A DNA stretch of 64,000 bases, taken from positions 56,001 to 120,000 of the forward strand of contig JAMWET010000604.1 of NCBI GenBank assembly GCA_024036415.1, in the 5' to 3' direction. The stretch's first letter is position 1; every line of letters begins with the position of its first letter. This DNA comes from Prochilodus magdalenae (Eukaryota > Chordata > Actinopteri > Characiformes > Prochilodontidae). This document shows positions 38,859 to 50,965 of the stretch, one piece after another. The translations under genes and the position numbers were made by a program. Below the pieces are notes generated by a model. The model was given only the letters and a program-made list of their open reading frames with translations. It was not told the DNA's origin and did no database searches.

Positions 38859-39841
38859 AAGGACTGAGAAGTCAAGCTTGGACCCACTGAGAACTAGCCG
38901 GCCTTTGGTTTTGTGCGATATGTATTGTGAAAATTATATGTTGCGTTTTTGTCATGTCTCCCACCTCTACTACAGACGTTGAGCATGTTTTGCATGGTTG
39001 ACTATGCTTGGCATAACAGAGGACAGCTGTGTAAATAAGATTTCTGGTGATACACACTATTTTATCTTTGGACTGAAGTGAATGGCAGTGCATGGAAAGC
39101 ATCTCTCAAATGGTCCTCTTATGCCTAAGCAGCCCACTTTCAGTGTCATACTGCGGAAGGCATGAGCTAGGGGGCTGGGGCACAGCAGTGTGTAGCTCAG
39201 TCAATTGAGTAAAAGTAATATTGCAAGTTTGTTTTGTGTGTGTGTGCATTCTGCAGGTTACAGTAAAGTGTAGTACGTTCGTGTAAGAAGAACGCTTCAC
39301 GTTTCTGTGGTTTTGGTTTGTCTGTCTGCCTCTCTGAAACAGGTGCATGTAGGTGGCAGCGGCACACTTTCCACTCTTTAGAAACGGAAGTCTGAAAACA
39401 TACTGTAAAGCCATCTAACGAACCCCCACCAATCCCACTCCAGACCAAATATGAACCCTCTACTGGAATTAGAGGAACACTCCAGCATTTTTTTTACCCT
39501 CCATCTCCATCTGCTGTATCAGCCTGCAGTCATTTCAACACATTTCTCTGAACTCGAGACCTGTATACTCAGAACACACTCATAGAGAAGCCAGTGCTGA
39601 TGTGCCTCACCTGCTCAATAACTTACCTACAGTGAGCTCAGGAAACGCTTTTTATGTTTTATACAGTGTTAAAATTCTGCTTTAAATCTTACACCTGTAT
39701 AAATATGTGTATTTATTTATTTATTTAACATTTTTATAGTTTACTTATACTGCCATGTCTCAATCTGGAGTTTGTTTCATAGTGTTGGTGTTGAGTCTCA
39801 CACACTCCTATTCTCTTTCTGTCCTTTTTCTGTCATCTCTT

Positions 39842-39871
39842 CTTTGTCTCCTTTGTCTCCTTTGTCTCCTT

Positions 39872-39915
<44 letters not shown>

Positions 39916-40338
39916 CCTCTCTCTCTCTCTGTCTCTCTCTCACTCTGTCTGTGCTCACTCTAAAGGAGATGAGCTGGATACAGTTTGAGAAGGAAGAAAA
40001 AAAGAGCAAATGAGAGAGAAAGAGGATAGAAAGACAGAAATAAATAGAGAGATGTGAGAAAATAGAGACAGAAAGCAGAGAGAAATAGAGAATAAAGGTG
40101 TGAGAAGGACATAGGTGGAGAGAAATAGAGAGGTGGGGGAGAGAAAGAGTGTGGGATGACAATGATAGAGTTATAAGAAAGGAAGAAAATGAGGGTGGAA
40201 AAAAATGAGCCAGAGACAAGGGGGGGAGAAAGAATGAGACATAGCAAGAGGAAATAGAGTAGAGAGAGAAAAACAAAATATAAGAGAAAGAGAGAGACAG
40301 AAGGAGAACTAGAGTGAGAAGTAAAATGGGGAGCATAG

Positions 40339-40374
<36 letters not shown>

Positions 40375-40498
40375 TCAGAACAAAAAGGGGAAAGTCAGTA
40401 GAATTTAAGACAGGTGTTTCTTTCATTCTTTCTTTGGCCTCTCACTTCTATAGGTCTCTATCTTTCACCTTTCTTCCTCTTTCTCTCCCTCTTTCTTC

Positions 40499-40567
<69 letters not shown>

Positions 40568-40570
40568 CTC
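39842..40570. repeat. Alternating CT / GA / CT low-complexity block
   Basis: Four 9-bp units CTTTGTCTC (39842-39877) lead into (CT)n to about 39950. A degenerate GA-rich tract follows from about 39960 to 40375, with a pure (GA)n run at 40341-40371, and then (CT)n at 40500-40567. Strand composition flips twice, so complementary tracts lie within 700 bp and could pair. Long Ser/Leu open frames here are artefacts. Confidence 0.9.
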
Positions 40571-40679
40571 ACAGACAGATTCTTATGTTTTTTCCAGATG
40601 CGCTTGGAGAAATGTTCCATTAGTTTCACTGGCTAGTAAAATGAAAGTACCATCCTAAAATCCATTTATTTAGCATCTG

Positions 40680-41156
40680 ATGCATTGCATGTGTGGTGCT
40701 CCTCATAACTATCCGTTATTTATCTTGAAGCCTGCCCTGACAGACAGAAACATATCAGCACAGCACATCATTTCCCTAACAATAGCTTTTGTTGTAGTGG
40801 ATGTAGTATCGTATCCCTCAGACGTCCCTGTTTTCCCTGCAGAACTGTACAGAGAAATGTTGCGACCCTGTTCTAATCCATTGTGTGGTGTAACAGACCT
40901 AATAAGAAAGGGCTTCTCCTACATACTGATACGAGGTTTGCTTGTGATGCTCAGTGTTTTAAAAGCTTCTTTCTTCTCAGCTTGGGAACAAACCCCTGTG
41001 TTTATTGCCCCTGATTTCAGTTCCATTTTGTTGGAGGATTATAAAACAAATGCAGGGCTTCCTTCTATTATTGTCAAAGAAATTGTCTGTATTCTTTTCT
41101 TTCCAATACACTTTATTGTCTGTGGACCCCTTTTTTCCCTCCCAGCAGTTAAATAA
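40680..41156 (+). other. 158-codon open frame without recognisable domain
   Basis: The longest mixed-composition open frame in the window starts at an ATG 110 bp after the CT array. The translation has hydrophobic stretches but no motif I recognise, no flanking gene features and no convincing codon bias. It sits inside the tgfbr3 intron. It is most likely chance. RNA-seq support or a homologous frame in related fishes would be needed to call a gene. Confidence 0.08.
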
Positions 41157-41280
41157 AGAAACAACATCACTGCCCAATAAGGTCCCTAATCTTTTGGCGG
41201 TCTTCCAAACCTTTTTTTTCCTTTGGCCTCGGCTGGTGCTTGTTATTCCCAGCTCTACTGCGCAGGGGAAAAAGTCAGTT

Positions 41281-41281
41281 T

Positions 41282-41318
<37 letters not shown>

Positions 41319-41345
41319 GGAGAGAGAGAGAGAGAGAGAGAGTGG

Positions 41346-41398
<53 letters not shown>
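41281..41398 (+). repeat. (GA)n microsatellite with two GTGGGG interruptions
   Basis: GA dinucleotides are broken by GTGGGG at about 41313 and 41342, a near 30-bp spacing that suggests internal duplication. Confidence 0.95.
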
Positions 41399-41401
<3 letters not shown>

Positions 41402-41521
41402 TGAGTTAGAGAAAGAACAGACTGTCTTTTAGAGAGGAAGAGGAGGAGGAAAGAGAAATGATGTCATATGTGTGACACAGCAAATCTTAACACATTTCCA
41501 TGTACTCTAATGCAGTCAGTC

Positions 41522-41590
41522 AAGACACGTTTGGTGTCTGAAGTTCACATCTTTTATTGTTTCTGGAGCTGCGAGGCTAACACGTCTTGG
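41522..41590 (-). repeat. Unnamed repeat family F1, fragment (minus orientation)
   Basis: AAGACACGTTTGGTGTCTGA (41522) followed by AGTTCACATC and GGAGCTGCGAGGCTAAC is the reverse complement of the middle of the F1 family (compare 26514-26662). Confidence 0.55.
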
Positions 41591-41760
41591 AAGCTTAAAA
41601 CTGACCAATGAGCTCTGTGTGTGTGTCTGTGTGTGTTTTTGTTGTGGTGGTCTCAGTGTAGTCTCAGCAGTGAGCTGAGAGGGACTGACCTGCAGGAAAA
41701 CTCTACCAAATACACTCTAAGAAGAGAGAGCGAGCGATCACCTCCTAATGTAAAACAACT

Positions 41761-41787
41761 GCCTGTGTGTGTATGCGTGTGTATGTA

Positions 41788-41822
<35 letters not shown>

Positions 41823-41865
41823 GTGTGTGTCTGTATATGCATTTGTGTGTATGTGTGAATGAGTG
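41761..41865 (+). repeat. (GT)n microsatellite with GTAT interruptions
   Basis: About 100 bp of GT repeats with ATGT and CTGTAT interruptions. Confidence 0.95.
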
Positions 41866-42109
41866 AACACAGGGGAAAGTGCAAGTGTGCAAGTGTTTGA
41901 GAGAGAATCATTGCAGTGGACGTGGAGGAATGTTTGTACGGAAAGGGGTCAGTGTTTATCGAAAGGTCATCACTTTTTCTTCGCGTCTTTTCTTTTCCCC
42001 TGTGGTCAGACCTTCAGATTAAGTCGCTGTGTTTTGTGTTTACCTCTGGATCTACGTCATGGCGCTGTAAATAAGTGCTGCGTTCATGTGTGCATGTGTG
42101 TCTTTTGAA

Positions 42110-43690
42110 GGTCATGAATCAGTTCAGTGACTTGATTCATTATTTAATATTGAATTGCATTTTTGAAATAGCACCTGAGAGGAAGTGCATTACAACGAGT
42201 AGAGTCATGGCTTTTAATATCTTACAGCAGACCATCTCAGAAGATGCTAATCTCTATTATATAGCCAGATAGCACACAAATGTATGGGAAAGGAAAACAA
42301 GCTCTGAATGCTGTTTCAAACATATATTTTTAAAGTAGGTAATTTCCTCCGCCAAAGAAGTAATACCAGTGACTTAGGTAATGCGACCAACCATGGCTAT
42401 TACCGAGTAACTGATGATCAGCTATAACAACATGGATAGAACTAGTTAGTTGCAGTCTTAAACATTTGCTTCTGATGAAGCCTGCCATTGGGCAAAGCAA
42501 GATGGAGAACAATAAATACCTAATTTAAGCCATGTAAATATTACAGTAAACAGATATGAGCTACATCAGAAGTGTCAAGCTCTGCCATGTTTTGACGTCT
42601 GGAAAATACTAAACAGAGAAGCATTGAAAAGTCAGACTATTGTCACTTGTCTGCACAGTTGTGCAAAATGTACTAGCTACCATGCAAATCTGAACTTTTT
42701 ACTGAACTTCATATTCCCTCTGAAACCACCTCATCTCACACAGAACATGTTAACCCTATAAAAGGGGAGAACACTGGGAAAAGGTTTACAATCCCTGATC
42801 TATATAAATAAAGAAGCATTATTCTTCTCCAAAACTTGGTTACAAGTCTTTTTGACTCAGTAACCACAGCAGTGCCTTGAGGTAAGGATTATATCTGACA
42901 CTCTGTTCTAGCCCTCTCTCTCGTAGACTGGGGCCACATTTCAGTGTGAGTCCATGTGTGCCTACTGCAGCATTTCACCTCGTATTCCAAATGAGAATTT
43001 GGGTTATGTTCTTACTGATCAGTCAGACTGTCTGAGCGTTTCATCATATCTTTGGAACCAGTCACATATCGACACCCTACAGTTCTCATCCTGGAATGTG
43101 GGAGTGTTGACATTGTGCTCTGCTCAGACATGAAATTAGTGCAAGAGTGGGCTAAAATGGACAGGAAGACACTGCTCTAATCCTTACCTGACGGATTTGG
43201 TGGTGTCATCAAGGCAAAGAGATGTACAACCAAGTATAAGAAAAGAAATTCTGAATGCAAATAGAAATGTAAATTCACATATTAATACATACTCATGCTT
43301 ATTTGTTTATAGTACAGTCAGGCTAGCAGCTCTTGCGGGTGAGAGAGTCCAGGCTTTAGGCTTGAGGGGAAGCAGTCGAATTTCTCTGCCAAGAACAGTT
43401 TCCTCAAGTGCCAAGTTACTGCTTATATACACTTGGACTATAATCACGAGTCATCATCTGAACATCATGACTCAAAGTTTTGCTCATTGTTTGCATGTGT
43501 GTGCGTGCCTGTGTGTGTTTTCTCACTGTAATTCAGCCTGGCTCGCACTTTGGCCTGCTGTGTGCTCCACTGCAGAGGCCAACACTTTCCGTTACAATAC
43601 TGCTTCATCTCAAAACAGCTTTATTGGCATCATTGTATAACTTTACAGTGTCACCAGAGCATGCAAATCTGTTCTGTGTACACCAGCCAG
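42110..43690. other. tgfbr3: Unremarkable intronic stretch
   Basis: No exon, RNA gene or definable repeat was recognised. The 147-codon frame at 43197-43640 shows no domain. Confidence 0.4.
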
Positions 43691-43694
43691 TCAG

Positions 43695-43829
43695 CACACA
43701 CACACACGCACACACACGCACACACACGCACACACACACATACACACACACACACATGCACACGCACACACATACACACACACACACACACACACTCACA
43801 CACGCGCACATGCACACATGCACACACAC
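43695..43829 (+). repeat. (CA)n microsatellite
   Basis: About 135 bp of CA with regular CGCA, TACA and TGCA interruptions. Confidence 0.95.
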
Positions 43830-45075
43830 GTACGTGCATACTTTTTTATCTAGCTCTTTTTTGTTTTCCATCACTCATCACTTGTCTTTCGGCCTTTCTT
43901 TTCTATTCTCTCTTTCTCTCTGTCTCTCTCTTTTTGTAAGAAGTTGCTGTGCCTTTTCAGCTCTTGCAGACATAGTGCAGACATGTGGTCTTTACTGTCT
44001 AAGCCTGGCAGTCCTCTCCTGCTATGCTGGCCTGCAGGGGCTTCTGGGTAAAGCACAAATGTCCCATGATCCTTTAGTTGCTCTACACAAATAAAAGACA
44101 GAGATGGAATGAGATGGAGAGAGAGTTTTGTTGTAGTGAACAATATAATGCATGTACACACTGTTTGTATATATTAGTATCTATAAAAACCACTTATTCT
44201 AATGATTATATGATGTTTTTGCTGGAGAAAACAAGCTAACTTATGAGGTTAGTGATGTTAAAATGATGTGCTTAGAAGCCTAATGTTTTTCCACAATACT
44301 TCATATTTAAAAAAGTCATAATAATGTGTCCTATATAGATATATATATAAAATCACCAACATATAATAATATTCTCAGCCTTTGCTAGTTTGTTTTTCCC
44401 CTCCTCCTCTGTCTGAGTGATTTTCAAAAACATTTTTTTCTTTTTGTTAAAAAATATATTTAATAACATTTGAGAAATGTCAGAAATAAACTAAACACTG
44501 ACAAAAGAAAGTTAATAAATAAATACATAAATAAGGCTTAAAGTAAGTTCATATTATTTGTCTTTAAGACGTATAAAAAAACAAACACACATACATATGC
44601 ATACACATACACACAGGTCAGCAGGGGACCAGGAGCTTTCGTGGCACACTGGACCCTGAGCCTAAAGGGCAGATTCCTCTTTTCAGTCCTGCTTCTGTTG
44701 TAACTGCTGTCTGTATGGGTCAGTGCTTTTTAGCTGTAGGCTGAGCAGTTATTGGAGGAAAACATAAGGATTACCAGGCAGCTGCCATAAATAGACCCAG
44801 AGAAGTCATGTGATCCAGAGAAATCATTCTTATTTGAACTAAAAGCACAGACACAGTTTTTTCAAAGATCAGACATTTGTAATAACTAAGCAGCTTTCAG
44901 TTTAGCATGTTGATTTTTAAAAAATGTAAATTTATTAAAGAACAGTTTGACAAAGAAGATATACCCAAACTCTTAATTGGTGCTGTATCTGACTAGAAGT
45001 TCTTATTTAATTGCTGTTATGTGTAACAAAAGCATAAAGTAATGTGCTAATAATTATTTTTTACTTACAGTACAG

Positions 45076-45170
45076 TTCTCTTCTCTTCTCTTCTCTTCTC
45101 TTCTCTTCTCTTCTCTTCTCTTCTCTTCTCTTCTCTTCTCTTCTCTTCTCTTCTCTTCTCTTCTCTTCTC
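45076..45170 (+). repeat. Perfect (TTCTC)19 pentanucleotide array
   Basis: Nineteen uninterrupted TTCTC units (95 bp) end 400 bp before the acceptor of tgfbr3 exon 3. Being perfect, it is likely young and length-polymorphic. The complementary strand is purine-only. Confidence 0.97.
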
Positions 45171-45570
45171 CAACTATTAACATCACTCTCCCCTGCGTGA
45201 CGGTGGGTTTATTGATTAATGGCAGGAGCACCAACAAGAAAAATGCAGCTTTGCGTTTGTTCTTGTAGAGAGCCGCCACGAAGGAATATTATCTTATCAC
45301 TGCTCCAGATAACCCACATGGGGGCTTTTCTGTTCTCCTCCAGCCCATTTGGAGTTGAAATGACTTCACAGAGGTTTTCTACAGTGTCCATGTGCATTCC
45401 AGTGATAAGCGCTAAGCTGGGCATACAGTACCCGCATATACGGAATTAGTGTGATTGTTACACGTAAAGTCAAAGTCAGTGGTTGTACTTAGAGACACGT
45501 GATTCAGTTAGTATTATTAGTGACAAGTTTGTTAATGTGCTTTATTGGTGTTTGTGGTTGTTGTTTTCAG

Positions 45571-45773
45571 GGCCCTGATTCGTGTGTCATTTCTGTCGTA
45601 GCCCATGTGAATTGTTGCCAGTGGGTGCCAGTCACCCTGTCCAGGCTCTGCTGAAGAGTTTCACAGCCCAGTCAGGCTGCGCAAGCCGAGGAACCACCAG
45701 CCTCCCTCAGGAGGTGCACATCATCAACTTGCGTAGCAGTAGTCCTGACAGAGCAGGAGAGAAGTTTGCAGAG
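45571..45773 (+). CDS. tgfbr3: tgfbr3 (betaglycan), start of the orphan domain
   Basis: From Cys at 45606 the frame encodes 56 residues with CELLPVGASHPVQALL, SGCASRGTT, LPQEVHIINLR and a Ser/Asp-rich end, closing on GAG before donor GTAAGG (45774). As I recall human betaglycan, the sequence after its leader is closely similar (CELSPV, SHPVQAL, SGCASRGTT, LPQEVH), so the family call is firm. This is the N-terminal start of the membrane-distal orphan domain that binds TGF-beta. The 5' boundary is unclear. The strong acceptor (AG 45569-45570) gives the expected phase 1, but TGA at 45576-45578 is then in frame. A second AG at 45600-45601 removes the stop but needs a phase-2 upstream exon. An assembly error, an extra exon, a damaged allele or a pseudogene copy could explain this. 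Confidence 0.9.
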
Positions 45774-45849
45774 GTAAGGCTGTTTCTGCTGGTAGGTTAC
45801 ATAATTACAAATATGTCCTTTGGATGTGACCTACGTTGGACATGAGTCT

Positions 45850-48800
45850 GAACAGATATGCCTGCATTTACAGGTAGAAGTCACTCAAACCCAGGCTTCT
45901 TCCTCATAAGGTGACACGGAGAATCAGATTAGTGTAAATGCAATCCTAGAGCAAACCATGGTTCTTGTTTTTGCTACATTGTATATATTCGATCCTGTTA
46001 GTTTCCATTCCATTATAGCCAAGCGCACTCTTAAAGATAACATGGCACTTTGCATACCACATCTCCTCGTTGTCACTCACACTGTGCGGGCCGCACCGCT
46101 CCCTATACCCTATACTATGAGCTTGGTTGATTAGTAGAAGGGCGGACCTTTGTGATGTTTAGGCTATTGTGAGACTTTGTCTTTTCATTGTCATGCCATT
46201 TTGCGCATTCACTGTAGTGCAAGCGTCTCATTGACAGGGGACGTTGGGACACCAACTTGAAGTTGCCTCTGATTGTTGTGAGTTCATCTCTGTGTAAAAA
46301 ATAAGAGCAGTTCCTGAGGCTCCTTTTTACACACATGTGCGAACCCGGTCGAATCCACACTCAGCAAGGTCTCTTTGTCAGCCGTCCCTTCTTGAAAATG
46401 AAAAGAAGGCACATTGTGGGAGATCCGCCATTGAGGAAGATCTCAACATTTGTCATGGGGATGCATGCATCAGAAATAAGCGTATCTTTATATGCTGCAT
46501 TTGTTATATTCTCCCTTGTATATGTTTCTTTAGCTGTAAGATTCTGTATTTTTATTCAGTTTGAAGTGGACAACCTCCACCGCGCCTCATTTTACTTACT
46601 TTCTTTTTTTTCTCCCATAGTTTTATGGCTGATGATAGCCTGCTTCAACTTGCAGTAATTGGTTTGAACGTCCGAACCATCCGGACCAACCGTTTTGTTT
46701 GAATTAGACTCAAGCCCATCTCTTTTGGTCAGACCAGTTTTGCTCCTGTGGTCCAGACTGTGGTAAGATTGGCACCCCGTTTCACACCTGTTATTGTTTG
46801 GTCTCTAACCCACATTTTGAAAGTCCTGAAGGTCCCGATACCAGCACAAAGATAGTTGTAAAAGCTCCACCCACTTAAAACCGACTTTAGTCTCATCACT
46901 GTTGACTCCATCGTTGGTGTTAAATATCAGGCTCCATTCAGTGGTCAGTTGTCTTTGAACCACAGAGCCACACCTCTGTTGACTATTAGGGTTTAGTGTT
47001 GGTAGGATCCATTGTCAGGCTAGGAGTGACAAACTGACGTGTGCAGAAACCCCAGCAACACTGCTGTGCCTGTTACTCATGCTGAGACTTGACCACTGTC
47101 CAGTTTAGTCAGAAACTGATAAAGTGTTCTGTTAGTTTCCTTTGTGGTTTTAAACTGGGGAGTTTGTGCTGTCAAGTGTTGCAGAATGGACTTGTTCAGC
47201 ATTAACTTGCTATGATGGAGTGGACTAAAAACATTTTCTGGGCACTGTAGGCTGGGCGTGTTGTTACGACGCTGTTAGTCAGGTAAGTGGAAAGGGATGT
47301 TGTAGAAACAGCATGTTGCCTCTTGAGCGAGGTGGAGTGTGCGTGGGGGGTGGACCCACTGTGACTATCAGATTAATTGATGTTGTAATTGCTGGACGCC
47401 CTTACTGGCCCAGCGGCGCACTGACGCAAACACGTTTCTGAAGCAACAGCATCGTTTTTGTGTTTACTTTATCTTTGTTCAGCAGGGTGTGCAATTGGAG
47501 CTGACACACACTCCCTCACTCGTCCACATGCACAGCACTGCTGGGGTGATCCCTGGTGGCTCAGTTGTCTGGCGGTCTTCAATTCTATTAGTGAACAATG
47601 AGTTTGAGGAGGGAAAAAGTATAGGTTGGAAAAAAAGAGAGACAGTCCATCAACTTTTCAGTCCACATATGTCCCAAGAAAAACAGCAGTGGGCCCCAAG
47701 TGAAAGGGGGGCTAGCGCTTTGGTGGTTTTGTCCAGCAAGGAGAGAGAAAAGAAAAAAGAGAGAGAAGCAGTGAGAGGAAGAAAAAAGAGGAGGATGGGG
47801 AAAGAGGTAGAGTATATCTTGGCTAAATAGCAGCAGTTGTTAAGCACTATCGGCCATGCGGATCGAGGAGAGCTTTTTATGTGCCTTAGCTCTGGGGGTC
47901 CAGCGCTATTGAAATACAATATCAAACCCTGTCCACAAGCACAATCACAGTTATAACACGGCCTTTATGCTTCTGAGCAGGGAGCATTCTGCATTAGTGG
48001 ACACGTACTGTGCAAGGCTAAAAGCTTTAGTTTCATCATAGCCAGAACCGGCAGTGACCTGTAGATCCTTCCCAGTCATCAGCCATATTTTCCCTTTATA
48101 CCAAGTATAGTTGATAAGCTCTTAGGCCAAACTTGGAAATTATATATTGTTCCCTTTTAGCTCTGGATTCCTTAATGTTCACACTGAATTATGTATGTTA
48201 GAAAATAAATCATGTAAACATAAGTCTTTCAGTTAACAATTGAAAACTACCCTGCTTGTTTTAGCTGGTCTATGTTACGGTCTTGCTAAACTCGTCACCC
48301 CATCAAGCTCAAGTTAGTTGAGCAGCATACCAGCATTAAAACACAACATATACAAGTGTTGTCGGTTTTTATGCTTAGATTGTCTTAGATGTGATAATAT
48401 GGCAAAAAAATTTACACATGTCATGATATACATTTGATAAGCTACAAAAGACAAGGCACTCCCTCACTTAAAAATACTATTAAAAACTATTAAAGGTAAA
48501 CAAAGGTAAACGGGTCTGCTTATACGGACTAATCTAACACGCAGTTGGGAAGGTACTGGCGATACTCACAATACTCTCAGAAAAAGCACATTTGTCATGA
48601 TAATGCTTATTTTCTCCAAATATAATGTTATAAAACTCTGCTCCTAGGTGTCCAGGACAGTTTGGTACCTTCAGTTTAAAGAGTTGAATCAGGTGTAATT
48701 AAGGAAGGAAAACACCTGGATGCTGGTCCTTCAGGGCCAGCCTGATGACCTCTATTGTAGATCAATAAGCCACAAGAGGCGAAGCGCCTATGCAATTTTC

Positions 48801-50960
48801 CAACACCTCTGAGCAGGGTGACGTCATTTTACCACACTTTGTTTAGTGTCTTTTGTAAAAAAAACTTAAAAACATGAATAAAAAAAAAAAACATGAATAT
48901 GTTGTCTCAAAAACAGTAACATACCAGGAGCAGGAAAACCCATTCCCTACTTGGAATGAAAGTTACCATTTCAGAGCTTGTGAACAGATGATAAAACACA
49001 TGCACATCACACCATGGTTGGTTTTCATTTAACCACACCTGCCATAGTGGACCTGTCCAAATGAAACTAATTTTGGACACTAAGCATGCCTTGGGCGATT
49101 AAATACATTTGTGGTGAGGGGACATTTTTCTCAGGTTCATTTTCCCCAACTGTTCATCTCAGTCTACTTTAAAATGACGTTTGCTTGTTCCACCCTGTTG
49201 AGTGCTAAAGCAAGGGCGCACTTGGACCAGATACTTTGCAGCAAAGAGATCAGATTGTTGTTGGAGGCTCTAGCGTGTAAAACAATGGTTGAGAGAATGC
49301 TATCTCAGATTAGATGGCACTGCATTAGCCGGCATTGACGGATTGAGAGAACAAACACAGTCCGTAAAGAGCTGCTGTCATCGTCGAGCCCTATCAAGCG
49401 CAAGGGGGGCTATTGCAAGTACGCTTCCCTCAAACAAATACTATGTTATTCGAGCAAGGCAATAAACTTTCATTATAGTTTGGTTGATGCACTAAATCTG
49501 CATTCCCATGTTGCACACTGTTGCTTCTAGTAATTTAGCTCAAATGAGGACTATTTCAAGGTTTATATAAACATATAAAAATAAAACACTGCCCAATTAA
49601 ACGGTGATTTTAAGTTTCCACGTCAGAGGGCTCAGTGTATTGTGACGACCATTTTGTGAACCAGTCGCTGTGTCGATGGGTTCAGAATGGACATTATATC
49701 AGTCAAAATACACGTTTAAATTGTACTTAGAAGGCTATGAAGTTTGCCGGCTATAACGAATGTACTAATCGCCCTGGTATAACAGGAAACAAGGTTCAGG
49801 CCGGATCGAGTGCATGTGGCGACAACTGCAGGGGTGTTGTGTTTGTTGTTTGTTGGTATTTTATAGCGAAACAATTGTTAGACTGAGTTTTAATGCTATC
49901 ATTTAGGCTGATATATTACTGGGTGAAATATCAGGCTCTTTTGGGGCGAGACCTATCAAATAACATTACTCACACTCTTTGCTTGGCCTGTGCCATGAGT
50001 CATTGGGCCCTCCTTGTAGATATGCTTTCTCAGACCTTTGGGTAAGTCCGATGTGTGAAAAACATGTTTGGACTAAACACTGGCTCCAGGAGTGCAGATT
50101 CTTAAATCCCCTGTGATCTCTGGCTGTGCCAGATACAAGGCTGTTTTTTTTTCTTTTTTAAACCCATGATGTGATTAGTCTTCAGTTTTTGTTGGCCATC
50201 GAAAGAATTTGCTTTACTCCCCTTGCGATGCCATTGTGTTGTATTTGTAATTGTAGCTTGGCAACAGCCCTTCGGTTGTCCCTGCTTATGTACTGCAAGG
50301 TCTGCAAATAACTGAGTAATTGAGGCAAACAGTTGAACGAAGGCCAACTTGAGGTTTACTTAGTGCATATCTAAGGAGGCATATTGGAGTTTAAACAGCA
50401 GTTCATCTCTTTTCATTACTCCACTGCCTGTTTTCGAAGCTTTACTTGAGCAAGGAAGGGAAACAGAGAGGGGAAAACTGGAAATTTTGGGTTTTGAAAC
50501 ATTTCACACACACGTTTTCTGCTTCAGTAACACGTGAGAGCTGTCATGGTGCTGAGTACAAAGGCAGAACACAAATCCCCTACCTGATATTAGGCCAATT
50601 CAAAACATGTGTTTTCTAGCTACTACGAATCTGTTAGACATTATTACCATTGTTTTGAAGCCTAGCTTTGTTAGTTGGTCCATTGGGAACGCGGAGGGGG
50701 AAGGGGAGGGGGAGGAAAAAAAAATCCAGTTTCTTTAGTATCTCTCCACTTTTTTTCAAATTTAGATAAATACTACTCTATTTGCCCAGCTGTTGAAGTC
50801 TGCATGATATAAATGATTGATTAAAGGCAAAAAGCAGATGTGTGCTCCAAACACATAAACAGCAACCAAACAATTTTGATTTTGAGATGTATTGCAATTG
50901 CATTAGGTAAAACAAAAATATTAAGGCATACAATTTTCCAAAATGGTTTGGAAAGCTGAA
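45850..50960. other. tgfbr3: Mostly unremarkable intronic stretch
   Basis: A short GA-rich segment (47735-47810), A-runs near 48882 and a G-rich block near 50695-50715 are the only simple features. A GC-richer segment at 47325-47445 contains ATTAATTGAT and TAATTG homeodomain-type sites beside GCGGCGCAC. It could be a conserved element, but there is no proof. Confidence 0.4.
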
Positions 50961-50965
50961 GCTTA

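Larger units (their letters stand above)
14376..45570 (+). other. tgfbr3: tgfbr3 intron between signal-peptide exon and orphan-domain exon (31 kb)
   Basis: Starts with GTAGG after the signal-peptide exon and ends with a TTGTGGTTGTTGTTTTCAG acceptor before exon 3. It contains the bulk of the repeats in the window: one terminal-inverted-repeat element, a Tc1 remnant, long polypurine and CA tracts, two unnamed families and a direct-repeat pair. One 76-nt segment at 36578-36653 could be a cassette exon. A 158-codon open frame at 40680-41156 has no recognisable domain and is probably chance. Confidence 0.7.

Noticed and set aside
40680..41156. 158-codon open frame as a real gene
   Set aside because: No recognisable domain, no splice or promoter context and expected occasionally by chance in 64 kb; kept only as a low-confidence entry.
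43480..44094. 204-codon frame spanning a CA array
   Set aside because: Half is CA-repeat translation; the flanks match no family I know.
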